From positions 1,160,256 to 1,224,255 of the forward strand of contig NW_023503325.1 in assembly GCF_014529535.1 (NCBI RefSeq): 64,000 bases of DNA. Direction: 5' to 3'. Below are positions 10,601-21,506 of this stretch, in pieces (within the stretch, counting starts at the first letter, position 1; every line of letters starts with the position of its first letter). Origin of the DNA: Bradysia coprophila (taxonomy: Eukaryota > Arthropoda > Insecta > Diptera > Sciaridae). A program made the position numbers and the translations under genes. A model generated the notes under the pieces. It saw nothing but the letters and a program-made list of their open reading frames with translations, was not told where the DNA came from and did no database searches.

Positions 10601-13600
10601 GAATCAATACTTCACCTGGACTACTACCACAGAAGCATCGTCAATGTGAGCCAGATACGACAGTCACAGATGTCGAATCAACTACTTCACCTGCGACTAC
10701 TACCACAGAAGCATCGTCAAGTACTGCGCCAGATACAACTGTTACAGATGTCGAATCAACTACTTCACCTGCGACTACTACCACCGAAGCATCGTCAAGT
10801 GCTGAGCCAGATACGACAGTCACAGATGTCGAATCAACTACTTCACCTGCGACTACTACCACAGAAGCATCGTCAAGTACTGCGCCAGATACAACTGTTA
10901 CAGATGTCGAATCAACTACTTCACCTGCGACTACTACCACGAAGCATCGTCAAGTGCTGAGCCAGATACGACAGTCACAGATGTCGAATCAACTACTTCA
11001 CCTGCGACTACTACCACAGAAGCATCGTCAAGTACTGCGCCAGATACAACTGTTACAGATGTCGAATCAACTACTTCACCTGCGACTACTACCACCGAAG
11101 CATCGTCAAGTAGCTGAGCCAGATACGACAGTCACAGATGTCGAATCAACTACTTCACCTGCGACTACTACCACAGAAGCATCGTCAAGTACTGAGCCAG
11201 ATACAACTGTTACAGATGTCGAACCGACTACTTCACCTGCGACTACTACAACAGAAGCATCGTCAAGTGCTGAGCCAGATACGACAGTCACAGATGTCGA
11301 ATCAACTACTTCACCAGCGACTACTACCACCGAAGCATCGTCAAGTGCTGAGCCAGATACGACAGTCACAGATGTCGAATCAACTACTTCACCTGCGACT
11401 ACTACCACAGAAGCATCGTCAAGTACTGCGCCAGATACAACTGTTACAGATGTCGAATCAACTACGTCACCTGCGACTACTACCACCGAAGCATCGTCAA
11501 GTGCTGAGCCAGATACGACAGTCACAGATGTCGAATCAACTACTTCACCTGCGACTACTACCACAGAAGCATCGTCAAGTACTGAGCCAGACACGACAGT
11601 CACAAATGTCGAATCAACTACTTCACCTGCGACTAATACCACAGAAGCATCGTCAAGTACTGCGCCAGATACAACTGTTACAGATATCGAATCAACTACT
11701 TCACCTGCGACTACTACCACAGAAGCATCGTCAAGTACTGAGCCAGATACGACAGTCACAGATGTCGAATCAACTACTTCACCTGCGACTACTACCACAG
11801 AAGCATCGTCAAGTACTGCGCCAGATACAACTGTTACAGATGTCGAATCAACTACGTCACCTGCGACTACTACCACACGAAGCCAGTCGTACAAGTGCTG
11901 AGGCCCAAGATCACGACAGTCACAGATGTCGAATCAACTACTTCACCTGCGACTATTACCACAGAAGCATCGTCAAGTACTGAGCCAGATACGACAGTCA
12001 CAGATGTCGAATCAACTACTTCACCTGCGACTACTACCACAGAAGCATCGTCAAGTAGTGAGCCAGATACGACAGTCACAAATGTCGAATCAACTACTTC
12101 ACCAGCGACTACAACCACAGAAGCATCGTCTAGTGCTGAGCCAGATACGACAGTCACAAATGTCGAATCAACTACTTCACCTGCGACTACTACCACAGAA
12201 GCATCCATCAAGTACTGCGCCAGATACGACAGTCACAGATGTCGAATCAACTACTTCACCTGCGACTACTACCACAGAAGCATCGTCAAGTACTGCGCCA
12301 GATACGACAGTCACAGATGTCGAATCAACTACTTCACCTGCGACTACTACCACAGAAGCATCGTCTAGTGCTGAGCCAGATACGACAGTCACAAATGTCG
12401 AATCAACTACTTCACCTGCGACTACTACCACAGAAGCATCATCAAGTACTGCGCCAGATACGACAGTCACAGATGTCGAATCAACTACTTCACCTGCGAC
12501 TACTACCACAGAAGCATCGTCAAGTACTGCGCCAGATACGACAGTCACAGATGTCGAATCAACTACTTCACCTGCGACTACTACCACAGAAGCATCGTCA
12601 AGTACTGCTCCAGATACAACTGTTACAGATGTCGAACCGACTACTTCACCTGCGACTACTACCACAGAAGCATCGTCAAGTACTGCGCCAGATACAACTG
12701 TTACAGATGTCGAATCAACTACGTCACCTGCGACTACTACCACCGAAGCATCGTCAAGTGCTGAGCCAGATACGACAGTCACAGATGTCGAATCAACTAC
12801 TTCACCTGCGACTACTACCACAGAAGCATCGTCAAATACTGCGCCAGATACAACTGTTACAGATATCGAATCAACTACTTCACCTGCGACTACTACCACA
12901 CAAGCATCATCAAGTATTGCGCCAGATACGACAGTCACAGATGTCGAATCAACTACTTCACCTTCGACTACTACCACAGAAGCATCGTCAAGTACTGCGC
13001 CAGATACGACATTCACAGATGTCGAATCAACTACTTCACCTGCGACAACTACCACAGAAGCATCGTCAAGTACTGCGCCAGATACAACTGTTACAGATGT
13101 CGAATCAACTACTTCACCTGCGACTACTACCACAGAACTATCGTCAAGTACTGAGCCTGATACTACACCAGAAGCCTCTAGCACTGGTACTACAAACGAA
13201 AGCGAACCTTCAGAAACAACCACAGATTTCGCGACTACACCTAACTCTGATTTTACTTGCACCAAGGCAGGACGTTTCCCCAATTTGAACGACGCTAGTT
13301 GTGGTTCGTACATTCTCTGCGCTGTATACAATGGAGCTTTTATCTCTCAAATACAATCATGTAGTAATTCCAATTTCGATCCCGATCTTGGTCGATGCTC
13401 CTTGGACTATGTATGTCCAGGAGAAGTCACATCAACTCCGCTTCCAGGAACAACACTTGAAACAGATCTTCCAACAACTCAATCATCGACGACAACAGAT
13501 GAGGGAGCATCGACGACAAGTACAGAAGAGTCGTCTACTGTTACTGAACCGCCGAATTTCGAATGTACACGAAATGGTAGATATCCAAATACAGCAGAGC

Positions 13601-14169
13601 CCGGTTGTAAGAGTTATTTAGCTTGCAAAGGTAGTGGACCATTCACAGTTGAAATAATTTGGTGTAACGGAACAGAAATATATTCGCCAAATCACGGTCG
13701 ATGTGTTCGGCCAGATGAGTATGTTTGTCCAGATGCTACGACTACGCCAACTACCGAGACTTCTACTGAATTTCACTCAAGCGAGTCCACAACAGGTGCT
13801 ACTGACCCAGCTAGCGAGAATACAGAGGAAACTCCTATTACTTCCACCGTAACGGAGCAGGAAACTTCTACTGGTGAAATCACGAATACAGATGGATCTA
13901 GTACTACATCGGACCTCAGCTCTACAACACTTATCGATGTGTCGACCTATCCACCTGAATGTATGGCTGAGCCACTAAACCAATTTAGGTGCCCAGAATC
14001 TGGAAGATATAAAGACGTCAACAGCACAGATTGTAAGACCTACATTTTGTGCCTGAGAACAGTTATCGGTCAGTTAGTATATGCATATTTAAATTGTGAA
14101 GATGGAACCATTTTCTCCGATGAAGCTAGGATGTGCGTTCCAAGCCATACGTACATGTGCGGGCAGTAA
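4637..14169 (+). CDS. Secreted peritrophin-type mucin: CBM14 x2, about 100 Thr/Ser repeats, CBM14 x3
   Basis: Signal peptide of about 24 residues (hydrophobic 'WLLCFLLF', cleavage likely after 'GVYA'), then two six-Cys CBM14/ChtBD2 chitin-binding domains (residues about 28-82 and 99-162). A Thr/Ser/Glu-rich linker leads into a 26-aa (78-bp) repeat, consensus 'TTVTDVESTTSPATTTTEA' plus 'SSSxxPD', from about 5430 to 13150; some units lack PD (72 bp). This is a classic O-glycosylated mucin domain. Three further CBM14 domains end the protein (about 13250-13425, 13552-13730, 13985-14166), the last ending 'YMCGQ'. The 5' frame is open from 4637 to about 8768 and the 3' frame from about 12216 to 14169. 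Between them at least 20 small indels break the frame; they look like consensus errors (see findings). I therefore treat it as one intronless gene, probably a peritrophic-matrix or cuticle-lining mucin. Annotation pipelines may split it into several models. Confidence 0.85.
5432..13150 (+). repeat. 78-bp coding minisatellite of the mucin
   Basis: About 100 direct copies of a 78-bp unit (core 'ACAGATGTCGAATCAACTAC', then 'TTCACCTGCGACTACTACC'), with 72-bp variants. Two sub-types alternate, 'SSSTAPD' and 'SSSAEPD', with rarer 'SSSSAPD', 'SSTAEPD', 'TTTPATTTAEA' and 'EPTTSPATSTTEA' variants. These variant markers show a 936-bp block duplicated in tandem. Confidence 0.95.
8769..12215 (+). other. 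Indel-rich part of the mucin array
   Basis: Within this 3.4 kb, single-base and short insertions or deletions interrupt the 78-bp periodicity many times, for example at 8769-8825 (truncated unit), 9058 (extra G before CTGAGCC), 9100-9170 (scrambled unit), 10040-10060 (A-rich insert), 10575-10650 and 11876-11912. The flanking 4.1 kb on the left and 0.95 kb on the right have none that shift the frame. Confidence 0.85.
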
Positions 14170-14229
14170 TATCCGACCGAATTTCTATGTATTACACGAA
14201 ACAATGAAAAACACGAAACTATTAAGCTA

Positions 14230-14235
14230 AATAAA
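14230..14235 (+). terminator. Polyadenylation signal AATAAA (mucin)
   Basis: AATAAA 60 bases after the mucin stop codon, in 'GCTAAATAAATTATT'. Confidence 0.65.
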
Positions 14236-14239
14236 TTAT

Positions 14240-15320
14240 TATCCATGCATTTCAAACATCACTTTTTATCAGAATTACCTGCTGTCTTGGTTCGGAAATA
14301 ACCGATGAGTCAGTCAATCAATTAGAAGAAAGTATCGCACTAATTTCACCCAAAAAAAATTCTAGAGATTAGTGCACTACGTACTTACGTTTGTGTCATT
14401 AAGAATTTGGATTTAGAGTTTGTGGAATATATCAAATTTTTCAATAAGCGAAATCTACAAATGGAAAAGCTCTGAATTTGACGAATTTGTCCCTTGACTC
14501 GGTAAAGAATAATAAAATCCATTTTGGACTAAAAATAGTTATTTAAAGTATCTGTTGTGGACGGTATCGGTATAGGTATAGGCAATTTCGCGATTTGTAG
14601 CCCGAACAGATGCATATACAACTTTTCATACTGAGGGCGTAATTTACGATAAAAGTTCCGTAATTTATGAGCAAGGCATGAAACAACCATTTCAACTTCA
14701 AGTTACTTTCTACACGTGAGTAACATAATTCGACGTTTTTCATCACGGCAACTTTGATCGAAAAGTTCATTATTTTGGTACTGCCCATACGCAACTTCGC
14801 CTCGTTAGGACAAACTTATGACTAGTGCTGAAAAATTTAATTTTTCATTAGGTACTCGTAACAAAATATTATGAACACAAAATGTAATTGTTTGTATACT
14901 GAACAATTGGCTGAAATGTGCCATACTCTGGCTGGCAGCCAGAAGTTTGTATGGCCCTCTATGGGATTTTTTTTCACACAAACTTCCGCGATTTTTTGTG
15001 ACCACTAGAAATTTTTTTTTCAAAAATCGCGTGCAAAGAGAAAAATGTTTCATATACCAACACAATATTTTGTATGTAGTTAATTTACAAACATCGTAAA
15101 AAAGTCCATACAAGTAAGAATCACTCTTGCCAGAGTGTACAGAAAATAAGATTGTATTTGCATGAACAAATTTGTCCACAGCTGAAAGCATCACTGCCCG
15201 AATTTTGATTTGAGTTTTTACTTTATCGTCTATTAAGTCTTATCGGTTACATTTTAGCAACTTAAAATCTAATGTAAATGGACAGCTAATTTTCAGTTTT
15301 AGCTTTCAAACTTTAAATAT
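14240..15320. other. Intergenic, no gene seen
   Basis: AT-rich sequence with short uncorroborated open frames (83 and 129 codons on the minus strand). I see no conserved motif or convincing element boundary. Confidence 0.5.
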
Positions 15321-15323
15321 TAC

Positions 15324-15509
15324 CATAGCACTGCTACTAGCATGAACACTAAATTGACAAGTGTCAAATTTGGAGCTATGCTTAGGATTGTTTGTGCTGT
15401 ATTTTTAACTCATAAAACGAAAGCAAGTCATCTAACTGTACAACAGAAACGCAGTGCCTACTGTCAGCATCCGAATATTTTCTATGTTCATGCCAGAAGC
15501 AGGGCTGTG
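15324..15509. mobile_element. Decayed MITE copy, family of 27577-27788
   Basis: Ends match imperfectly in inverted orientation ('GCACTGCTACTAGCATGAAC' at the left; 'GTTCATGCCAGAAGCAGG' at the right). The interior is homologous, in opposite orientation, to the element at 27577-27788; their longest chance open frames share the look of 'MNTxLTxVxFG' and 'TKxSHLxxxxKxxAYC'. No target duplication survives. Confidence 0.7.
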
Positions 15510-15544
15510 ATGTTAACAATTCATTTGTTTACAAAATAACACAA

Positions 15545-17950
15545 TGCCGATAGCGATTGATAATTTATCACAGTCGGAGGTTGTTCAGTATAAATCTGTA
15601 ATAAGGGGATTATCAGATCTTGACAGTTTGGTTCTGAAAGTAAGATTAATCTTAGAAATGTGTTCGGAGATTGGAGTCAATGCAGCACGTTTGTGTAGGT
15701 CGTTTGTAGGTTCAGAACTATTTTGAGACATTTATTCTGTCAGAGAGGTTCGGAATGGGTCGTTTTGGGTCGAACCTGAACCTGAAATTCATTGACCTGA
15801 TTTTTTCAGTTCAGGTTCAGGTTGGTTTTTCGCTGACCTGAACCTGACCTGAAAAAATCGGGTCGAATCCGAACCGACCTCAACCTGACCTGATTGACCT
15901 GAAATATTTGAAATGCACAATTTAGAGTTTTATTATCCGCATTACTCCTGAGAATTTAATAAAAGTCACAAGAATTTTATCTTAGTTCTTTTATTGTTTT
16001 GTAGAACTCCGTTGAATTTTGTAAAATTCTAAGAAGCAATGTGAAATTAGCCATATCTTTTCTTTATTAGTAATTACAAAATAAAATAACAATATTTCGA
16101 CACGGCCTGTCAGTGAAATTACGTTTTATATCACTATTTGAGGCACATTTTTGTCTGTATAGTTTTTTTTTCAAGTAAACGATGTCGGTTTGGACTGATC
16201 ACAATGATCACATCCACGCCATTCGAAAAATCTTGTTCATAGACCACAGAACAAGATTGTATGGGCAGTTTTCCAAAAGTCCAGTACGTCGGTTCCCGGT
16301 GTCGATAGTGCTTGGTCAATGTATTTTTTTTCATTTCCGAGTCATTCCTTCTTTCGCCATTAAACAAGATGTAAATATCAAGAGCACAATTTCTACTAGC
16401 ATAAAGTGAATTCGTGTACTGAAAATATTTAGAACTGACGAGATAGGAACATTTCGGTTCACATGTAATTTTTGGCTACAAAGAAAAAGCAAAATTCCAT
16501 TGTTCATATTCTAGTTGAATCAACGATTCAGTAAATGCCGTTATTGCCCATCAGTATTTGTGATATAAGCGAAAAGGCTTTGGAAAGACATGGAATTCTT
16601 CATTAGCAAGAGTTGTGCATGTTAAAATAAATTCTATACAACTGACAAACCTGTGTGTTTCAGTTCAGGTTTCGGGTCAACCTGATTCCATTTTTCATAA
16701 TCTCATAATCAGGTTCAGGTCAATATCAGGTCGTGACCTGACCTGAACCTGATCCAGGTTGACCTGACCTGTTCCGATCCTTATCTGGATAACTTGAAGC
16801 TTTTTAATGTGGTGATTTGCACAGTTTATCCACACATGACAGGTGTCCAAAAGAATTCTTTGGATAATAGCTCTGTATATGTGGATTTTGTTTGTTGTAT
16901 TTAACCGAAATTTACGATTGAAAGATGGATTCAAAAGATTCGGAAGTCAGAATTTTGTCAAGAGTTACTCCTAGTTACGTGAAGAAAGCTGCATTGGCTG
17001 TCATTTAGCTCAATTTTCCATTTCATAGCAAAATCTGAAAGCTGTTTAGCTGTGGCATTTAACTTAGAATGCTTTTTCACTATGAAAGTCCAAATTTTGC
17101 ATTTATAAATTAGTTTTTGTCTGAGATATGAACCTTTAATCTAGACAGGACGAGTTTCTCAAGGATTTTACTGAGGGAGTTCAAAAGACTGATCGGTCTG
17201 TAATTACAGGCGAGAGAAGGATCTTTCTTCGGTTTTTGGATCGGAATCACTTTGGCGCATCTCCAAACTTCCGGGAAATAGGACAATTTAAAGCATGCTC
17301 TAAAGATATGCATGATCAAGATTATTGCTTTCTTGGGTAGCCGCTTCAAGAGGACATTATTAATAGAATCATCTCCTGGACTCTTTTTCAATTCTCGTAT
17401 GAGGCCAGAAATTTCACAAGGAGTAGGTAATCATGATGCTTTGGTGGTGGGTTTGAAATAGGTAATGTTATTATAAGACACAGCAACAGCACATTCCGTG
17501 CTGGTATCACTGAGCTCATCAAAAGTAGTGCTATGGGCTTAACAGAAAGCGTTTCCTATTTTATCAGTTTTTTTGGAAATCAGTGAACAATAATGCCGTT
17601 GAAGTTTTCAGGGAACGAATCTTGTTAATAGAATTTTTCAAGGCTCTTGCCACTTTCCAGAAATTATTGGGTCGACTGAGCGTACATTGTTAAACGATTT
17701 TACCTCGGCTTCAAATTGGCTGTTGAGTGAGTTGAATATTCCTTTTATGGGTGGCTGTTTGTTCCGCTGCCATTTGGTCATCAGTAAAACGGCATTGTAA
17801 CCATTAGTTTCTCCACAGAAGTTAATTCTGCTAGAGTTATCAAGGGGTGATGTAGGAAATTGCGACCTCACTGATCCATCTGTACAGTTTTCGATTGCTA
17901 ACGAGGTACAATGAGTCTGAGTGGTTCTCCTCTCCACATCGTCCAAGGTA
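15545..17950 (-). mobile_element. Degenerate Jockey-like non-LTR retrotransposon, interrupted
   Basis: On the minus strand the pieces read, in order: 'FEAEVKSFNN' (near 17700), 'FWKVARALKNSINKIRSLK' (near 17640), then the RT start 'KKSPGDDSINNVLLKRLPKK', 'YFPEVWRCAKVIPIQKPKK' and 'YRPISLLNSLSKILEKLVLS' (17391-17110). After sequence with stops and missing parts come 'RKFRLNTTNKIHIYRAIIQR' and 'HHIKKLQVI' (16934-16790). After a 1,047-bp insertion the frame resumes as 'QNKCLKIVLNL' and 'PISEHISKINLTFRTKLSRS' followed by 'DNPLITDLY' and a stop near 15570. These are typical Jockey/BS-clade RT segments. Frameshifts, internal stops and a missing catalytic FADD region mean the copy is dead. Confidence 0.85.
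15741..16787. mobile_element. Non-autonomous DNA element with GACCTGAACCTGA subterminal repeats
   Basis: Ends are similar in inverted orientation: 'CAGAGAGGTTCGGAATGGGTC' type at the left and its counterpart 'CCGATCCTTATCTG' at the right. Both ends carry many copies of GACCTGAACCTGA in subterminal zones (15775-15905 and 16660-16772), a layout usual for transposase-binding arrays. The interior has no convincing transposase. It sits inside the Jockey-like RT fragment, whose reading resumes on the other side. The CA-start is hAT-like, but I could not settle an exact 8-bp target duplication. Confidence 0.7.
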
Positions 17951-18073
17951 ATATGTAGAAATTCATTGATGCGGCACTCTCCACAATTGCCAAATATGAA
18001 AATGACCTTTTTAGTAAATGAAGAGAATTGAGATTACGAGAAACTATACAACTTCTGCGTAGTTTCACTGCAA
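17950..18073. other. Short spacer, 3' flank of minus-strand gene
   Basis: AT-rich sequence between the retrotransposon relic and the polyadenylation signal of the NACHT-like gene. Nothing recognisable. Confidence 0.5.
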
Positions 18074-18079
18074 TTTATT
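18074..18079 (-). terminator. Polyadenylation signal AATAAA (NACHT-like gene)
   Basis: TTTATT on the plus strand, which is AATAAA on the minus strand, 85 bases beyond the stop codon at 18164. Confidence 0.55.
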
Positions 18080-18163
18080 GATTAACTAGATGAATGAACA
18101 TTACTTTTATCATCAACGACAAAATCAAATTAAACTAAGATTAAACCAAGATTCTGGATTATT

Positions 18164-20953
18164 TTAACTTGAAAACCATAAATGGTTCCAAAGTTTCATA
18201 TACCACGGCGAATCGGATTCATTTCTTTCAGCTCGGTGCATTTCGTCTTGATTCAACAGCTCATTGTACTTTTCCACTACAAACCAATATTTGTTGATTG
18301 ATTCGTACCAGGCCAGATATAGTAATGTTCTGTGCGAACTGTCTTTTTCCTTCAATTTCACTCTTCGCTCCTCCTGATTGCGATAAATTTCTTCAAAAAA
18401 TGGCCAGTAAAAGTCAATCTCTTCAAGTTGACGATGATGAAATCGATAGACTGACTCTAACATCAGATCCCATATCAGAGTCTTGGATTTTTGTGGTCCG
18501 AGCAACAGGTCAAATTTCTCTTTAACAAAACTGAAAACTTTTCTGTCGTTGTTATGCATGGCGTCCTGCAATATATCTTCATTTTGGTTGAGAAATACTT
18601 TCCGCTCAGAGCTGCTTCTGTAAACTGTCTCAAAAAATGACCAAAATGCTTCAACAACAAAAGAATTTGCGTCTCGCAACAAACGTGAACGCAAATACTG
18701 AGAATTTTCCATAACGAAAATTTTTCTCGTTTCATTCCTCAACGAGTAGACTTTAGACCAATGAAGAAGTACGTCAAAGATTTCCGGACTAACTAAATCG
18801 AAATCAATGGAATGAAGTTGTTTAAGAAATGGGTCGATATAAAGCAGCTCTTTCGCATGCTCCTTGTCGAGAAATTGACCCATAGCTTTGAATGCGTTTG
18901 AAAAACATTTACTTTTACGAAAGTCCATTAGATTTACCAAAACGTTTTTACCTTTCTCATCAAATTCCATCAATAGATAAGCTTTTTCATTGCTGGTTAA
19001 AGGAACAATTGGATGGTTTAAGAGAAAATCAAAATTGTCCATTCGTTCGGCAGAAAGAAATATCGGATTTCGGTCGTAGATTCCTCTCTTGAAGAACAAA
19101 TTCTTAAAACAGTCGGCATCTAATTGATCACGTAACAGTTTCAGCAACCTTTCCACGAAATCAACTGACTGAAACTCAGCTGCTTCACCTACCGGTCCAG
19201 CTTTATAGTCGAGTAACTCGCACAGTTCTTTTGGATTATTTTCGAAAGTTTTTGCTATGATCTTAACCGTGTTCACGTCACCTAAATATATCGCATGGAT
19301 CAAAATTTGTTGAAGTTTTGCGGTAGTGTAAAATTGTTCAAAATGCTTGACGGCACCGTTCAAGGCTTCAGTCTGTGTGCCGGAAAGCAGAAACGTGTAA
19401 AGGCCTTCCATAAACACATGCACTTTATCGTATTGATCCCAATCGCTGAGAATTGCCTTCAATGTGTTCGGTATGGAATCGGTGACGTTTTTTCCGGACG
19501 CAAACAGTCTCTGCCTAAAAAATTCAACGACAAAAAATTCAGCAGTGACTGCATGAATCCTATTTCTATAAATGAAACTCCGGTCAAAGTTAAGCGTACT
19601 GAAATCGACCATCGGCAAGTTAGGAAACCATGATTCGGCTAAATGGCCTTGATAGTAGTTGGGAAATAGAGTCTGCATGGCTCGGTGTTGATAGATGGAC
19701 TCAACGTCTGTTCTGGTTAGCGTTGGCGATTCTATTGAGCTGATGATAATGTCGGTGTAGTGTTTGAATATTCCGTATAATGATCTATCCCAAACATCGT
19801 CGTGATCGTCACAATGTAAGGAATTTTCAATTGAAATATTTGCCCATACGGACAACTCCAACCTCCATTCATTACGATCTTTTGCCTGTCGCCTGTCGAA
19901 TTTGTCCCACGCGTAAAACAGTTTATCCGCTGAGCGCACCCAAAAATTATCTTCTATTGGGAGCTGTCTGTAAACGGTCATGCTAAGGCGAGATATTAGA
20001 TCAAAATTTCGCACCGAGCCGAATATCCAAAGTTGATTGTCGGATTCCCTTTTGATTGCGTTTAGCAAACGGATTTCCCTGCTGGCGTTTTCACGATTTA
20101 AGTCAGCCGAAAGTGTCACCAGAAAAATGACTCGATTGCTGGTGAAAATGTCGTGAAATGCTTTCTCCTCGAAATCGGTTAGGTTGAGAACATTCTTGGA
20201 AATGTACGCTGATACTGCTTCCCGATCTTCAAACTTCTCGGCAACGTTACTAACACTTTGAAGATTGAGTGACACTATCCAATACCACGGCAGTTTCTTC
20301 TTAAGTTGTTGCGCCACTACTCTGGCAAAATCTGGAATGTCCACTGTTGGTATATCGCTGAGGTAGATACGTTTGTTGATCCTTGCGTCAGCTATGACAG
20401 TATCCATATCCACCTCGTCATATCGGTTTCGATTGTAGTTTCGGTATATACCATTCGTTCGATTTTGTAGGAAATTTTTATCCTTAGAGCATTGACTGGC
20501 ATCGAATTTCACATCAGCTCCTAATCTCATTGTATGGCTTAAGACGTCATTTATTCGTAAAAATTGTAATGATTTGGCGTCAGCAGCTAAAACATATTTC
20601 AAAGGAATTTGAAACCCCTGAAAGTCAATGTCATATTCCAATAATATTCTTTGATCATCGAACGATAGCTGAAAAAAATTTCCGGCTTCGTTCAATTGGG
20701 TGAAATTAGTTGCAGTCCATGTCTCGCCTAAAAGTATGCGCATTGTTTCGGCTGATAGTCACATGTTTTGGAATGAATTACCTATCAATCCTGCCCTTCT
20801 TGACGACACATTCATATTAGGATCTGAGATATTTTCTGCAATACACTCACAATTGAAGCGATAGATTAATAGTATCGAGCACAAAAATAACTGCCTGAAA
20901 TGGACGAAATATTTAAATTTCCAAAGTATCGTTCCAATTGAATTCACTTACAT
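18164..20953 (-). CDS. Predicted secreted NACHT-like protein lacking Walker motifs, 3 exons
   Basis: Spliced model, minus strand: exon 1 20953-20952 (only 'AT' of the ATG), intron 57 nt (GTAAGT...TTTCAG), exon 2 20894-20782, intron 54 nt (GTAATT...TTTTAG), exon 3 20727-18164. Total 2,679 nt, 892 aa, in frame throughout. The N-terminus 'MQLFLCSILLIYRFNCECIA' is a good signal peptide. Residues about 150-280 follow the order of an insect NACHT/STAND module: 'NKRIYLSDIPTVDIPDFARV' where the P-loop should be, 'WYWIVSLNL', 'EEKAFHDIFTSNRVIFLVTL' where Walker B 'LFDGFDE' should be, then 'NQLWIFGSVRN' (sensor/strand position). Residues about 423-444 ('RNRIHAVTAEFFVVEFFRQ') match the winged-helix end 'HRTFAEFFVA' of such proteins. 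The rest is alpha-helical and repeat-like. The Gly-Lys-Ser/Thr of Walker A and acidic Walker B are absent, so NTP hydrolysis is not expected. Role unknown. Confidence 0.7.
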
Positions 20954-20959
20954 GATGAT

Positions 20960-21500
20960 GGTGTACGTATACAACTAACTCAGTAGATACCTCAGCATGA
21001 GTTGAAATTGCAACGGCAAGTAGGTATTTTAATCAAATGATGACTTGATATTGTCTCATTATTAAAGTAACGTTCGTACGTTTGGTAAAAATGATCAATT
21101 GATCAATGGAACTAAAACAACCGACGTGACGTTTTATTTGTATTATGCACGCTTAATTGAGTCTATATTGTTTTTTCCCATCGTACACACACTCGAGGTC
21201 GTCAAATGAATGACTTTTGGAACGCTATATCTATGTCTAGTATATCCATCTACTTAGATACTAAGCAATACTTACGGCTGCCATCAAGGTATAAGTGACG
21301 TTTTTAAAATATACTTTACTTCGCACTTCAATTTCCGGGGAATTGCGTCAATATTGTTAAAACTAAAGTATTTAGAAAAATTGGCAGAATTTGAGAAATC
21401 GGTTTCCCAAAAATTGTCCCTGCTTTCATTAGACGTTTCATTCGGTTCTCGATCCTGGAGGTGTTCAATCAACTTAATACTACTTAATTGATGTTCTTAC
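20960..21500. other. Upstream region of the NACHT-like gene
   Basis: About 540 bp holding the presumed minus-strand promoter. No clear TATA box; an initiator-like TCAACTC lies near 21000. No other gene seen. Confidence 0.4.
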
Positions 21501-21506
21501 AATTGC

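Noticed and set aside
20759..20947. Separate 62-codon gene upstream of the NACHT-like ORF
   Set aside because: It starts with GTG, not ATG, and is made of intron 1, exon 2 and part of intron 2 of the spliced model.
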